From NCBI GenBank assembly GCA_900112325.1, contig FOLJ01000014.1:1-64000 (forward strand): 64,000 nucleotides of DNA, written 5' to 3'. The notes beneath the pieces were generated by a model. That model saw only the letters and a program-made list of their open reading frames with translations, was not told the origin of the DNA and did not search any database. Both the position numbers and the translations under genes were made by a program. Of this stretch, positions 9,024 through 17,000 are shown piece by piece. Origin of the DNA: Micromonospora sediminimaris (lineage in GTDB: Bacteria > Actinomycetota > Actinomycetes > Mycobacteriales > Micromonosporaceae). How positions within the stretch are numbered: the stretch's first letter is position 1; each line of letters begins with the position of its first letter.

Positions 9024-9494
9024 CTACTGACACTGCCGGGCGTAGTGTTCCAGCAGATCAACGGTAGAGATCACTAGTAAGCCATGTTGCGGGTCGCCGT
9101 GCGCTAGTAGCCGGTCCCCTTTCTTGATCCGGAGGCGGTGACAAATGGTTGCAGGGATCCGAAGGTATCCGTGGCTTCCGATCGTGAGGGTGCCGTGTTG
9201 ATAACGCCGGACGAATATTCGGTGGTCCTGGCAGGCGATGGTGACTCGGTCGCCGGCCGCCCAGCCAAGAGCGCGCACGACACGACGGTCGGCAAGACGC
9301 CCACTGGAGTCACTAGACGATATGACATAGTGGGCAGGTGGTTGACGTTCACGCCGAGTCACATCAGGCAGCGGCATACCGGCACGCCCCCCACTGTGAC
9401 CCCTAGTCCGATTTAGAGTCTCTTCGCGATACGTTTCTGTGTTTTCCGTATCCTGCATGGGGATGCCCCGTTCACCTATGGAGCGAATCGCCAT
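9024..9494 (-). CDS. AbrB/SpoVT-like DNA-binding protein of integrase module 1
   Basis: 156 residues. A variable, Arg-rich N-terminus is followed by a conserved block SGRLADRRVVRALGWAAGDRV, then an AbrB-type swapped-hairpin domain (GSHGYLRIPATICHRLRIKKGDRLLAHGDP). The same architecture occurs next to both other integrases here and as a relic at 34.6-35.0 kb. AbrB-fold proteins usually bind DNA as dimers and act as transition regulators or antitoxins; here a role in controlling or assisting the integrase is inferred from the fixed gene order. The stop overlaps the integrase GTG by 10 bp. The start is uncertain: an in-frame ATG 36 bp later is possible, and neither has a good ribosome site. Confidence 0.75.
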   Translation of the reverse strand: MAIRSIGERGIPMQDTENTETYREETLNRTRGHSGGRAGMPLPDVTRRERQPPAHYVISSSDSSGRLADRRVVRALGWAAGDRVTIACQDHRIFVRRYQHGTLTIGSHGYLRIPATICHRLRIKKGDRLLAHGDPQHGLLVISTVDLLEHYARQCQ

Positions 9495-9611
9495 AAAAGT
9501 GGCAGAACGAATCGGGACAAAGTTGAGAGAGATTTAGGCATCTATTCGGCCTGGACGCAGGGAAGAAAGGGGGCATCACCATACCAGGATGACCTACAAC
9601 CACACGCCCAG

Positions 9612-9682
9612 CTTGTCGAGAGTCCGCCACTTTCACGCTATTCCTTGCCGCTTATAGCGGTAAGGTATTCTCTGTCGACAAG
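9612..9682. repeat. Nested inverted repeats upstream of integrase module 1
   Basis: Outer arms CTTGTCGA (9612-9619) and TCGACAAG (9675-9682) enclose an inner hairpin CCTTGCCGCT-TAT-AGCGGTAAGG (9643-9665, one mismatch). It lies about 120 bp upstream of the AbrB-like gene, with no T-run after it, so it is more likely a protein-binding or recombination site than a terminator. Confidence 0.55.
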
Positions 9683-9933
9683 AGCTGCAACAGACTCGAC
9701 TACCGATGTCTGGATTCGTCAGCCACTCGATCCTGCGTAGCGGCTAGTTCGACGTGGTGCAGGACGAGGATGGCTTCGGCGATCGCGATGGCTCGGTGCA
9801 GACAGCAACGCACCTTGACAAAATCCTCAGTGAGCGTCCGGGGACTCGGCAGGGCGCGTAGTCGCAAGGCGATGAAGCGCGGCGTAGTGGAATCGATACG
9901 AAGCGAGCTTCTGGTAGATCGGCGGTTGTCTAG

Positions 9934-11407
9934 TACTCCAGCCGCACCTGGTGAAGTTGGAGTCTTCGCTGGTAGTGGGCTGTTCTGGCGCGGAACTGGT
10001 GTCGTCGTCGCCATCGTGACCATCGATGGATGTGGTCGAAGGGTCGGACGGTGGTGATCAGGTGTGCCAGGAGACGTCGAACCTCGCCGAGGGTGAGAGG
10101 GATGAGGCCGTCATCGGATCCAGCGCCCCCTTTTTGGCCTGTGCGGCGGTGACGGCGAGGTAGGCGTGGGCGCACAGGACGAGTGTTATGTGCCGGTACC
10201 AGGCGTCGTACCGACGCACCTGGTAGTGATCCAGACCGACCTCGGTTTTGGCGGTCCGGAAGCACTCCTCGACCGCCCACCGGGTCCCCGCGATGCGGAT
10301 CAGGTCCTCATCGAGGGTGTCGGCGGGGCCGAAGCACAGGTAGTAGGCCAGGTCCGTGAGGTCGGTGATACTGCGGCGGATCAACAGCCAATGCCCGTAT
10401 CCGCTGACGGTGCCGGGCAGAGAGGCCACGGCCCAGTCGTAGAGCCGTGGCCCTTTCGCGCCGTCGCCGCAGCTACGACGCTTCCACGCCAGAGCCGGCG
10501 CGGCGGCGGCGAGAACGTCCGGACGGGAGTTGCCGGCCGTGGTCGGGATCCGCTGGTTGCGGGGCACGGCCAGGACATAGCCGATGCGCTGCTGCTGCAA
10601 CCATGTCCGGAACTTCGAGTCCTGCCCGTATGCCTCGTCCGCGGTCACCCAGCGCGCCGGCAGCCCTGCCGCGAGAGCGCGCTCGAGCATCCGCAGCCCC
10701 AGCGCAGGCTTCGTGGCGAACCCGACGCCCGCCTCGATGCCAGCTTCGGCGCGGCGGGCGGGATCGTCGCACCAGCGGCGGGGCAGATACAACTCCCGGT
10801 CGATCAGCGTGCGCCCCGCCGGGCTGGCATAGGCCAGGAACACCCCGAGCTGGCAGTTCTCCGTCCGCCCGGCCGTCCCGGAGTACTGGCGCTGCACCCC
10901 CGCCGACTTGACCCCCTTCTTCAGGAACCCGGTCTCGTCGACGATCAACACCCCGTCGTCATGGCCGAGGTGCTCGGACACGTAGGCGAACAAGTCGTCG
11001 CGAACAGCGTCCGGGTCCCACGCAGACCGGTTCAGTAGCCGCTGCATCCGATTCGGCGTGGTGTCGCCGGCGGCCTCGGCCAAGGTCCAGCCGTTCTTGC
11101 TCGCCAACGGCGACAGCAACCCGACCAGACAGGCCAGCGCCTGCCGGCGCGGCTCCGCACGCCCGAACCGGTGCGCGAACCGCGCCAGCAGATCATCCAG
11201 ACCCACCCGCCAGCCCACAATCTCATCAATCAACACAAGCACGGCAGCCTGCCCGCCCTACAACCAACCACAACAGACAGACGGTGCGACCGCATACCCG
11301 CCCGCCGGATAGCATCGACATCCGCAACTACACGGCAGCCGCAACTCCGACGTAGATCATCACCGTGAGCTGCTGAAACGTTAGATCAGGCAAGTGCGGC
11401 TGGAGTA
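9934..11407 (-). mobile_element. IS701-family insertion sequence
   Basis: A 1474-bp element. Perfect 17-bp terminal inverted repeats (TAGTACTCCAGCCGCAC and its complement, counted with part of the duplication) are flanked by a CTAG duplication at 9930-9933 and 11408-11411. CTAG-type 4-bp duplications are typical of IS701. One intact transposase gene lies inside. Confidence 0.93.
10058..11242 (-). CDS. IS701-family transposase
   Basis: 394-residue DDE transposase of the IS701/IS4-related group. Catalytic segments: LIVDETGFLKKG (first Asp), VTADEAYGQDSKF (second Asp) and AVEECFRTAKTEVGLDHYQVR (Glu), with the YREK-like spacing of this superfamily. GTG start. The C-terminal end after SLSPSARFDVSWHT reaches almost to the left terminus. 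The frame is intact. Confidence 0.93.
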   Translation of the reverse strand: MLVLIDEIVGWRVGLDDLLARFAHRFGRAEPRRQALACLVGLLSPLASKNGWTLAEAAGDTTPNRMQRLLNRSAWDPDAVRDDLFAYVSEHLGHDDGVLIVDETGFLKKGVKSAGVQRQYSGTAGRTENCQLGVFLAYASPAGRTLIDRELYLPRRWCDDPARRAEAGIEAGVGFATKPALGLRMLERALAAGLPARWVTADEAYGQDSKFRTWLQQQRIGYVLAVPRNQRIPTTAGNSRPDVLAAAAPALAWKRRSCGDGAKGPRLYDWAVASLPGTVSGYGHWLLIRRSITDLTDLAYYLCFGPADTLDEDLIRIAGTRWAVEECFRTAKTEVGLDHYQVRRYDAWYRHITLVLCAHAYLAVTAAQAKKGALDPMTASSLSPSARFDVSWHT

Positions 11408-11532
11408 CTAGTACGGCAGCATCCGTGAGACCAGCCCCAGGCAAACAATCACGCAGGTCAGCTCGCCAAGTTGCGACGTCACTACGGTTCGCAACGACGT
11501 CAGGACCGGTCGAACGCGGTACTCATTCGATA

Positions 11533-11994
11533 TCAGCGACCCATCCGAAGTCCCTTTATGGAGGCGAACTCATAGAAGTCATCCGAGTCATATCGGATGC
11601 TGCCGTCTTCATGATCAAGGAAGCTCACCTGGTCACGACATACACCATTCTCGGAGACGAATCCCCACCAGTCGCCGGTGCCGACAGGCGCAACCGCTAC
11701 AAAATTTGGGACAGCGTATGCCCCTGCATTCACAGACAATAGATCTTCAATGCGGCCATCTGGCGATTTGGCGGGCAGCAACTCTACAAACGAAAAGACA
11801 CCGCCGCCGAACACTCGCATGAATCGCTTGTATTTCGATGGCAGCTGCGTCCCTAGTTCCGCTTCCACCCCAGCAAGATCATCATCTGTCGCGGTCCAGG
11901 AGTCGAAGAGTTGAAATCCAGGAGGGTACTTCCTACCCGCCCGTTCTGCGTGGAAGGCGTTAACCTGGACTTCAAACTCTTCGAACTCCATCAC
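11533..11994 (-). CDS. SMI1/KNR4 (SUKH) family immunity protein
   Basis: 153 residues with the SUKH-fold signature: ATDDDLAGVEAELGTQLPSKYKRFMRVFGGGVFS, then PNFVAVAPVGTGDWWGFVSENG, QVSFLDHEDGSI and a C-terminal FYEFASIKGL. SUKH proteins neutralise nuclease and other toxins of polymorphic toxin systems. The gene starts 17 bp after the toxin stop, the usual toxin-immunity order, so it most likely binds the C-terminal nuclease of its neighbour. Confidence 0.85.
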   Translation of the reverse strand: MMEFEEFEVQVNAFHAERAGRKYPPGFQLFDSWTATDDDLAGVEAELGTQLPSKYKRFMRVFGGGVFSFVELLPAKSPDGRIEDLLSVNAGAYAVPNFVAVAPVGTGDWWGFVSENGVCRDQVSFLDHEDGSIRYDSDDFYEFASIKGLRMGR

Positions 11995-12011
11995 TGTCTC
12001 CCTGTCGCGTT

Positions 12012-13169
12012 CTAGCCAGGCCAGTTATCGAACCAAAGGTCAGGCCCGTACTGTCCCCACCCTTGTTCCTGCGAGCGGTACCACCAGTGTAGTTGCGTGT
12101 CTTCCGCTCGCATCGCCCCGGTAACGCCCTGATTATTCGCGTTCGGATGGAGCTGGGATCCGGGCCCTCTATGCACAACTTGATCCAATTCATGAATTGG
12201 CGATCCGGGCATTTGATCCGCGTGGTGAATCTCAATCCGGTCGCCCAGATGATTCGGGCGCAAGCCGTGTGCACCGCGGCCAATATCGCCACGAGTCCAC
12301 GGTCCCTCAACCCGAATTGGCGGAACATTCGGGCCCGCACCGGTCGCCGGTGAACAACTGCAACTAACGCCCGGAGGAGTGTTGCCGCAGTTGTGGACGA
12401 GGACCGGCGTGTCCCCGACGATCACATAGTACGTGTGGATGTCGGCAACAGTAAGGTCGTGCATCTGTTCATCGCCGCGGTGGTTGCGGACGGCCTCGAC
12501 CGTGACTCTGGCCCCGTCGATGGTCGAGAGCTGCTCGCCGTGGTGGAGTTTAGCTGCGCTGATCCATTCAGTTCTGGTTTGGCTCCAGAAGGGGTGGTGT
12601 TGGGTGGTTTCGAGGATGGTGGTGGAGTTGTCGGCTAGGCGTAGGTCGAGGTCGGTGAGGTCGGTGTCTTGGTTGGTGTGGGTTTGGGTGACGGGTTTGG
12701 CTTCGTCGTTTCCGGTTTCGGGGTCGGTGGCGAGGACGAGGTCCCCGACCTTGACCTCGGCGATGGCTTTTGTGGTGCCATTAGCGAGGAGGACGCCGGT
12801 AGTTGGTGCGAAGCTGTGTGTGCACGCACCTTTGCCTTTGAATCCGAAGCGAGCGCCACCTGCGAGAGTTGCCGCGCCGATTCCTGATTCCGTGCCGGCT
12901 GCTACGGCTGCTTCGACGTCTCCCTCGGCCAGGTTCGACCATGCATTCCACCAGCCGACGTAGATGTCCTTGATCGCAACAGCCGGGCTGATGAGAGCGG
13001 AAACGTAGTTTTCGGCGAAAATTTTGCCTGTGTCCCACAGCGCGTCGGTGAGGGACATGTCGCCTTTGTATACGGCGTTCGCGTTGTTGTAGGTCGTTAC
13101 CCAGCTGTTCTTGATGGCGTCAAAGGTGTCGACGATCGGGCTGACGATTGCGTTTTTGGCACCGGTCAA
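12012..13169 (-). CDS. Polymorphic toxin C-terminal part: Hint domain plus HNH-like nuclease
   Basis: About 385 residues. N-terminal helical linker, then a Hint autoprocessing domain from ACTHSFAPTTGVLLANGT to the terminal splice-type VHNC, then a toxin tip with RIEIHHADQMP, SQLHPN and TQLHWWYRSQ, resembling the HNH/endonuclease VII superfamily of secreted toxins. No secretion signal or repeat body is present: the frame stays open upstream only to 13256 (TTTTPPANPTPPKKKTT), where a stop cuts it off, and the best start is a TTG. I infer an orphan C-terminal cassette or a truncated Rhs/PT-type toxin. The SUKH gene follows. Confidence 0.8.
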   Translation of the reverse strand: MTGAKNAIVSPIVDTFDAIKNSWVTTYNNANAVYKGDMSLTDALWDTGKIFAENYVSALISPAVAIKDIYVGWWNAWSNLAEGDVEAAVAAGTESGIGAATLAGGARFGFKGKGACTHSFAPTTGVLLANGTTKAIAEVKVGDLVLATDPETGNDEAKPVTQTHTNQDTDLTDLDLRLADNSTTILETTQHHPFWSQTRTEWISAAKLHHGEQLSTIDGARVTVEAVRNHRGDEQMHDLTVADIHTYYVIVGDTPVLVHNCGNTPPGVSCSCSPATGAGPNVPPIRVEGPWTRGDIGRGAHGLRPNHLGDRIEIHHADQMPGSPIHELDQVVHRGPGSQLHPNANNQGVTGAMRAEDTQLHWWYRSQEQGWGQYGPDLWFDNWPG

Positions 13170-13304
13170 GAAGCCGCCGAAGACCTTCTTCGCGGTGGTC
13201 TTCTTTTTTGGAGGGGTGGGGTTGGCGGGAGGGGTGGTGGTGGTCGAGCGGGACAGTCAGGCGCCAACGGCTGTAGGCAGGCCGCTGACGAGCACGAGGA
13301 CCGA

Positions 13305-14759
13305 CTAGCCGGGGCCCGCCGCCTGGCTCTTCCCGGCTGAAGCGCCGCCGTCGTTCCTGGCGACGCAGATCAGGCGCCCGCCCCGGGCGGCGACGAACAT
13401 CTCCGTGCCGGGTATGCCGGCGAGCGCGTCGATGGTGACGTTCAGGTTCGCGGCGGTGACTTCCGCGGCGTCCCCGTCGACCAGTAGTAGCTGGCCTCCG
13501 CCGTCGGCCACCGCCATCGCGGACTCGGTTCGCGCAACCTGGCGCGGATCGCCCCGCAGCTCGCCGGACAAGGTGCGGTCGAGGCGGAGCCGGCCGTCTT
13601 CGCCGATCACCCAGCTCAACAGGCGCGGTGGCCGGTCGGCGACGCCGAACAGGCGCCGGCCTCGCGACGCCGGCACCGTGACCAGGTGGCTGATCTGCCA
13701 GGGGATACCCTCGATGGCCGTCTCCGGTACGGCCACCAGCCCGTTGTAGCGGTCCGCGGCAACAATAGTGAGATTGCCGCCGACCAGTAGCAGGGCCACG
13801 GCCGCCACCGGGCGACCCTGGTGCACGGTACGGACGGCAGGTGCGTCGAACTCGACGATCCGTACCTCACCGTCGTCGTTGCCCGCCGCGACCAGCAGGC
13901 GGTCGCCGATCTGCTCGGCGACCAGCGCTGTCACGCATTCGTCCTCCGGATCGACCAGCTTCGGGCCGGAGGCGATCCGCAGGCGCAGATGTTCCGGCCC
14001 GGCCGTGCCGAGGACCAGCCGAGGGTTCGCGCCGAGTACCACATGCTCGACGTCGGGCTGGTCCGCGGGATAGGTATCTTCGATGCGGACATCGAGGCGC
14101 TCGGTAACCGTCCAGAGCACCGTGCCAGTCTCGCCGGCGGTGGCGAGCCACGCCCGGTCACCGAGGCGGGCCGCGGTCACCACAGAGGCGCCCCCGAGAT
14201 GGTGAATATCCGGCAACGCCTCGGCCCGTCCCCGCCCCGGGTCGACCGCCCAGCAGCGCAGCCTCTCCGCCCCGGCGGAGGCCGCAACCAACAACAGTTG
14301 CCGCTCGTCGGCCGCAACTGCGGTCATCGAGGTGACCGGCGGCTCGGCGGCGGCACCCGACGACGCCAGAACCGACCAGACCCGGGCCAGGCCGGTGATT
14401 CCACGGGAAGCCACCAGCATCGACTGATCTGTCTCGCCGAGCGGGACGAGGTCTACGGCGGGCTCGCCGTGCTGCATGCGGAGCACCGCGGGCCGGCCCT
14501 GGACTGCCGACCTCAGGATGGTGATGGAGCCGGACCAGCCTCCGACCGCCAGCGTGGTGGCCCTCGGGTCGGCGAAGGCGAGGCGGTAGGGGACGTGCCC
14601 GGTGTCGTGGTGGCCGATTGGGCTGGCTGGAACACCCGGCCGGAGACGGAAGACCTGGACGATTCCGTTGCCGTCGGCCAAGGCGGCGGTCGCGGTCCCG
14701 CGATGAACGGCGAGCGCGATGGGCACGGTGCGTCCGCCGTCGTCGAGTCTCTCGGGCAA
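13305..14759 (-). CDS. Beta-propeller (WD40-like) second half of the STAND protein
   Basis: 484 residues of WD40/PQQ-like blades with no other domain: repeats such as ATAALADGNGIVQVFRL, TTLAVGGWSGSITILRS, AWLATAGETGTVLW and RLLVAAGNDDGEVRIVEF. It is in the same frame as the upstream STAND gene and separated from it only by a TGA; the stretch between (VLSNAGESVEAVWLSAQLRD) is open and protein-like. The only start here is a TTG without a ribosome site. Most likely this is the 3' part of one large gene with a nonsense codon; a separate propeller protein, readthrough or a sequencing error are alternatives. Confidence 0.6.
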   Translation of the reverse strand: MPERLDDGGRTVPIALAVHRGTATAALADGNGIVQVFRLRPGVPASPIGHHDTGHVPYRLAFADPRATTLAVGGWSGSITILRSAVQGRPAVLRMQHGEPAVDLVPLGETDQSMLVASRGITGLARVWSVLASSGAAAEPPVTSMTAVAADERQLLLVAASAGAERLRCWAVDPGRGRAEALPDIHHLGGASVVTAARLGDRAWLATAGETGTVLWTVTERLDVRIEDTYPADQPDVEHVVLGANPRLVLGTAGPEHLRLRIASGPKLVDPEDECVTALVAEQIGDRLLVAAGNDDGEVRIVEFDAPAVRTVHQGRPVAAVALLLVGGNLTIVAADRYNGLVAVPETAIEGIPWQISHLVTVPASRGRRLFGVADRPPRLLSWVIGEDGRLRLDRTLSGELRGDPRQVARTESAMAVADGGGQLLLVDGDAAEVTAANLNVTIDALAGIPGTEMFVAARGGRLICVARNDGGASAGKSQAAGPG

Positions 14760-14837
14760 TCCGGTGTCCCGCAGTTGGGCGCTCAGCCAGACGGCCTCGA
14801 CGGACTCACCAGCGTTGCTGAGGACGCAGGATCCGCA

Positions 14838-17000
14838 TCACCGCCCGCCACGATCGTGCCGAACCGGAGCCCGGCGTTGGACCGACGATTGGATCGTCGA
14901 GCCAATCCGCCATGCGATCAGGTCGGCGTCGGCGCCGGCGGTCAGGAAGGCAGCAGCTCCGCCCGCCGGTTCCAACGGCAGAATCAGCGAGGCCGAGCAC
15001 CTGTCCTGCAAGAGAGGTGTCGGGGCGGCGGATTCGGAGGGCCGCAGCGGGTGCACGGTGAGGGCGCCGCCCGCCAGCGCGGCGATGAGATCCGTGCCCT
15101 GTGGCCCCGGTATCCGGACGAGGTCGCTCAGCTCGGCGCCGATCGAGCAGTGCCAGATTACCGATCCGGCCGAGCGGCCGGTCAGAGCCCAGACGGCGAT
15201 GCGACCGTCGGGCCAGCCAACGGCGAGCCGCACCAGGCCAGTCGGCGTCCGCCAGGCGCGCAGGACTGGCGGTGTGGCGGCGATGGGCCCGATGGTGATG
15301 TCTGGGGCGAGCTCGTGACCGCTCGCGGCCTCGTGCAGGGAGCAACGGCCGCCGGCGTGCGCGAAGATCACGCTCGGCGGCTCGGCGGCGGCACCGGCCG
15401 CGACTGGAATGACGGCCTGGCAGCGCCGGGCGACCCCGACGGCGATCGGGGAGGTGTCTGGCGCGCCCGCCGACCATCTGACCGACCAGGGCAGGTGCGG
15501 TCCCGCCTGGTCGAGCAGGGCTTTCGCGAGCTCGTCGTGCCCGGCGAGCGCCGCGTGGGCCTGAAGCGCGGCCGCACGCCGGCCGTAGTCGTCGGACGAC
15601 TCGTACGCGGCGCGGCGCAGCACATCGGCCGCGGCCCGGCACTGAGGCTCGACGGCGGACGACAGCACCGTGGTGGCCGAGAGCCGGTCGACGCGGGCCA
15701 GACAGGCCGGATAGTCGTCGATCACCGCGCCGAGCAGGCCGGCGCCGTGGGCGTGGCCGAGCAGGTTGAGCACCGTGTAGGCCTCGGCCTTCGCCCAGTT
15801 CGGCCGTTCACCGCCGGCACGGGGGACGCGGTCGACGAGGACACCGACGAAGATCTCGTCGCCGCGGCCGGGCGGGAGTCCCGCGGCGAAGTGCCGGGCG
15901 AACTGCTGATGGCGCATCGCGTATCGCCCGGGCGCGGGTGTCGTCAGATAGAAACCGAGCTGCCTGGTCACCGACGCGATGGTTAGGTCCGGATTGCCGG
16001 TGGAGCCGAACATGGGCAGCAATACCCGCCAGAGGTCAAGCGGCAGACCGCCACGCAGCGACTGTGCCACGGGCGCGAGCGCGGACCGCGCGTCGGCCGC
16101 GCCGGCCGTACCCAGCCGGCGCGAGACGTCGCGCCCGATCCAGTCCTCCAGCTTCCTCGGCCAGTGCAGTGCCTCGCTCCAGCCCCGGCGACGATCACCG
16201 AGCACAGGAACGACCAGCATCTCCTCGGTCACGAGTTGGGCGACGAGGAAGTTTCCGGCGGCGACCTCTTCGTGGACTTCCCCACCGATCACATCGACGA
16301 GGACATCCATTTCCCAGGTGGTGGTGCCGTACCCGTCCGGCCGTCCGGTGTCGGCTCGCAGCCGGCGTGCGACGTAGGTGGCGACGTCGCGGGCGGAGGC
16401 ATGCTCATCGCGGTCGAGATCGATGACGATCGGGTGCCAAATCTGTAGGCTTGCCGGTAGCTGCACCTCGCTATTCGTTGCAGCCGGGGCGTGCGGTCGT
16501 ACGGCGATCACCGTGGTGGCTCGCCGGGAGAGCCAGCCGACCGCCTCCGCCACACCGTCCGGATCTTCCGCCTCGTCGATCGCGTCGATCACGCAGACCG
16601 GCGTGGCACCTCGCTCGATCGTCTCGTCGATCCGGTCGCGTATCTCGACGGCGTTCGACTGCGCATCGAGCCCGCGAAGGACCTCAGCCAGAACGGTGTC
16701 GGCGTCCTTTCCGCGCGCGTGAACGGCCACGTCGATCGAGCATTTTGGGGTCGAGAGCCGGATCGCCTCGGGCATTGCCGACGGCGCTAAACTCCTCAAC
16801 ACACACACGCCGAGAATCGCGGACTTGCCGGCACCCGGCATGCCGGTGACGACGAGGAGCCCGGGCCGACGCTCGCGGGTGAATTCGCCGATCAGGTCGA
16901 GGGAGCGACGCCGGCCGGTGAACCAGAACTCGGTCGCGGAGGCATCGGTGCCACGAGCCGACACGACCCAGTGCCGGGCAATGGCGGTCAACGCTGCCAC
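14838..17000 (-). CDS. STAND NTPase with propeller domain
   Basis: About 720 residues from a GTG that overlaps the end of the metallopeptidase gene by 13 bp. P-loop GMPGAGKS at about residues 53-60 and Walker B VCVIDAIDEAED at about 136-147 mark a STAND (signal transduction ATPase with numerous domains) module, followed by a winged-helix/helical section and the first propeller blades (LVRLAVGWPDGRIAVWAL). STAND-WD40 proteins act as switch-like sensors in bacterial immunity and signalling; the role here is inferred. Coupling to an HExxH peptidase suggests that the peptidase is the effector released on activation. The frame ends at a TGA beyond which the propeller continues. Confidence 0.8.
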   Translation of the reverse strand: MAALTAIARHWVVSARGTDASATEFWFTGRRRSLDLIGEFTRERRPGLLVVTGMPGAGKSAILGVCVLRSLAPSAMPEAIRLSTPKCSIDVAVHARGKDADTVLAEVLRGLDAQSNAVEIRDRIDETIERGATPVCVIDAIDEAEDPDGVAEAVGWLSRRATTVIAVRPHAPAATNSEVQLPASLQIWHPIVIDLDRDEHASARDVATYVARRLRADTGRPDGYGTTTWEMDVLVDVIGGEVHEEVAAGNFLVAQLVTEEMLVVPVLGDRRRGWSEALHWPRKLEDWIGRDVSRRLGTAGAADARSALAPVAQSLRGGLPLDLWRVLLPMFGSTGNPDLTIASVTRQLGFYLTTPAPGRYAMRHQQFARHFAAGLPPGRGDEIFVGVLVDRVPRAGGERPNWAKAEAYTVLNLLGHAHGAGLLGAVIDDYPACLARVDRLSATTVLSSAVEPQCRAAADVLRRAAYESSDDYGRRAAALQAHAALAGHDELAKALLDQAGPHLPWSVRWSAGAPDTSPIAVGVARRCQAVIPVAAGAAAEPPSVIFAHAGGRCSLHEAASGHELAPDITIGPIAATPPVLRAWRTPTGLVRLAVGWPDGRIAVWALTGRSAGSVIWHCSIGAELSDLVRIPGPQGTDLIAALAGGALTVHPLRPSESAAPTPLLQDRCSASLILPLEPAGGAAAFLTAGADADLIAWRIGSTIQSSVQRRAPVRHDRGGR

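Larger units (their letters stand above)
6616..9033 (-). pseudogene. Tyrosine-type integrase, disrupted by IS3 copy 2 and a stop codon
   Basis: Related to the intact integrases at 37383 and 61917. The N-terminal part is readable (ARLLLARMGISPDRLIA, core-binding domain, RGGRSAAEHLISALRCLYRHA). Codon TAA at about 8470 replaces the residue before ETACRRGGALAL, the catalytic-arginine box. The frame then continues to LFRY, where IS3 copy 2 is inserted; beyond the element the gene resumes as RSGKPITHRRYDHLW and carries the HWLRH catalytic box, the GH box and TYVRA with the catalytic tyrosine. Removing the IS and one copy of the 3-bp duplication restores a collinear frame, so two independent lesions hit this gene. 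GTG start, overlapping the AbrB-like gene by 10 bp. Confidence 0.88.
9700..11522 (-). pseudogene. Small hypothetical gene split by the IS701 element
   Basis: Joining the flanks of the IS701 element and removing one CTAG gives a continuous minus-strand frame: PDVVANRSDVATWRADLRD, then LTDAAVLDNRRSTRSSLRI, then LRALPSPRTLTEDFVKVRCC and LHRAIAIAEAILVLHHVE. It reads like a helical protein of about 115 residues. I do not recognise the family, and the start codon is not visible (no ATG or GTG at the open end), so it was perhaps already degraded. Confidence 0.4.

Noticed and set aside
13821..15986. 721-codon plus-strand open frame
   Set aside because: Antisense shadow of the STAND-propeller genes, rich in Arg/Gly/Pro with no recognisable domain.
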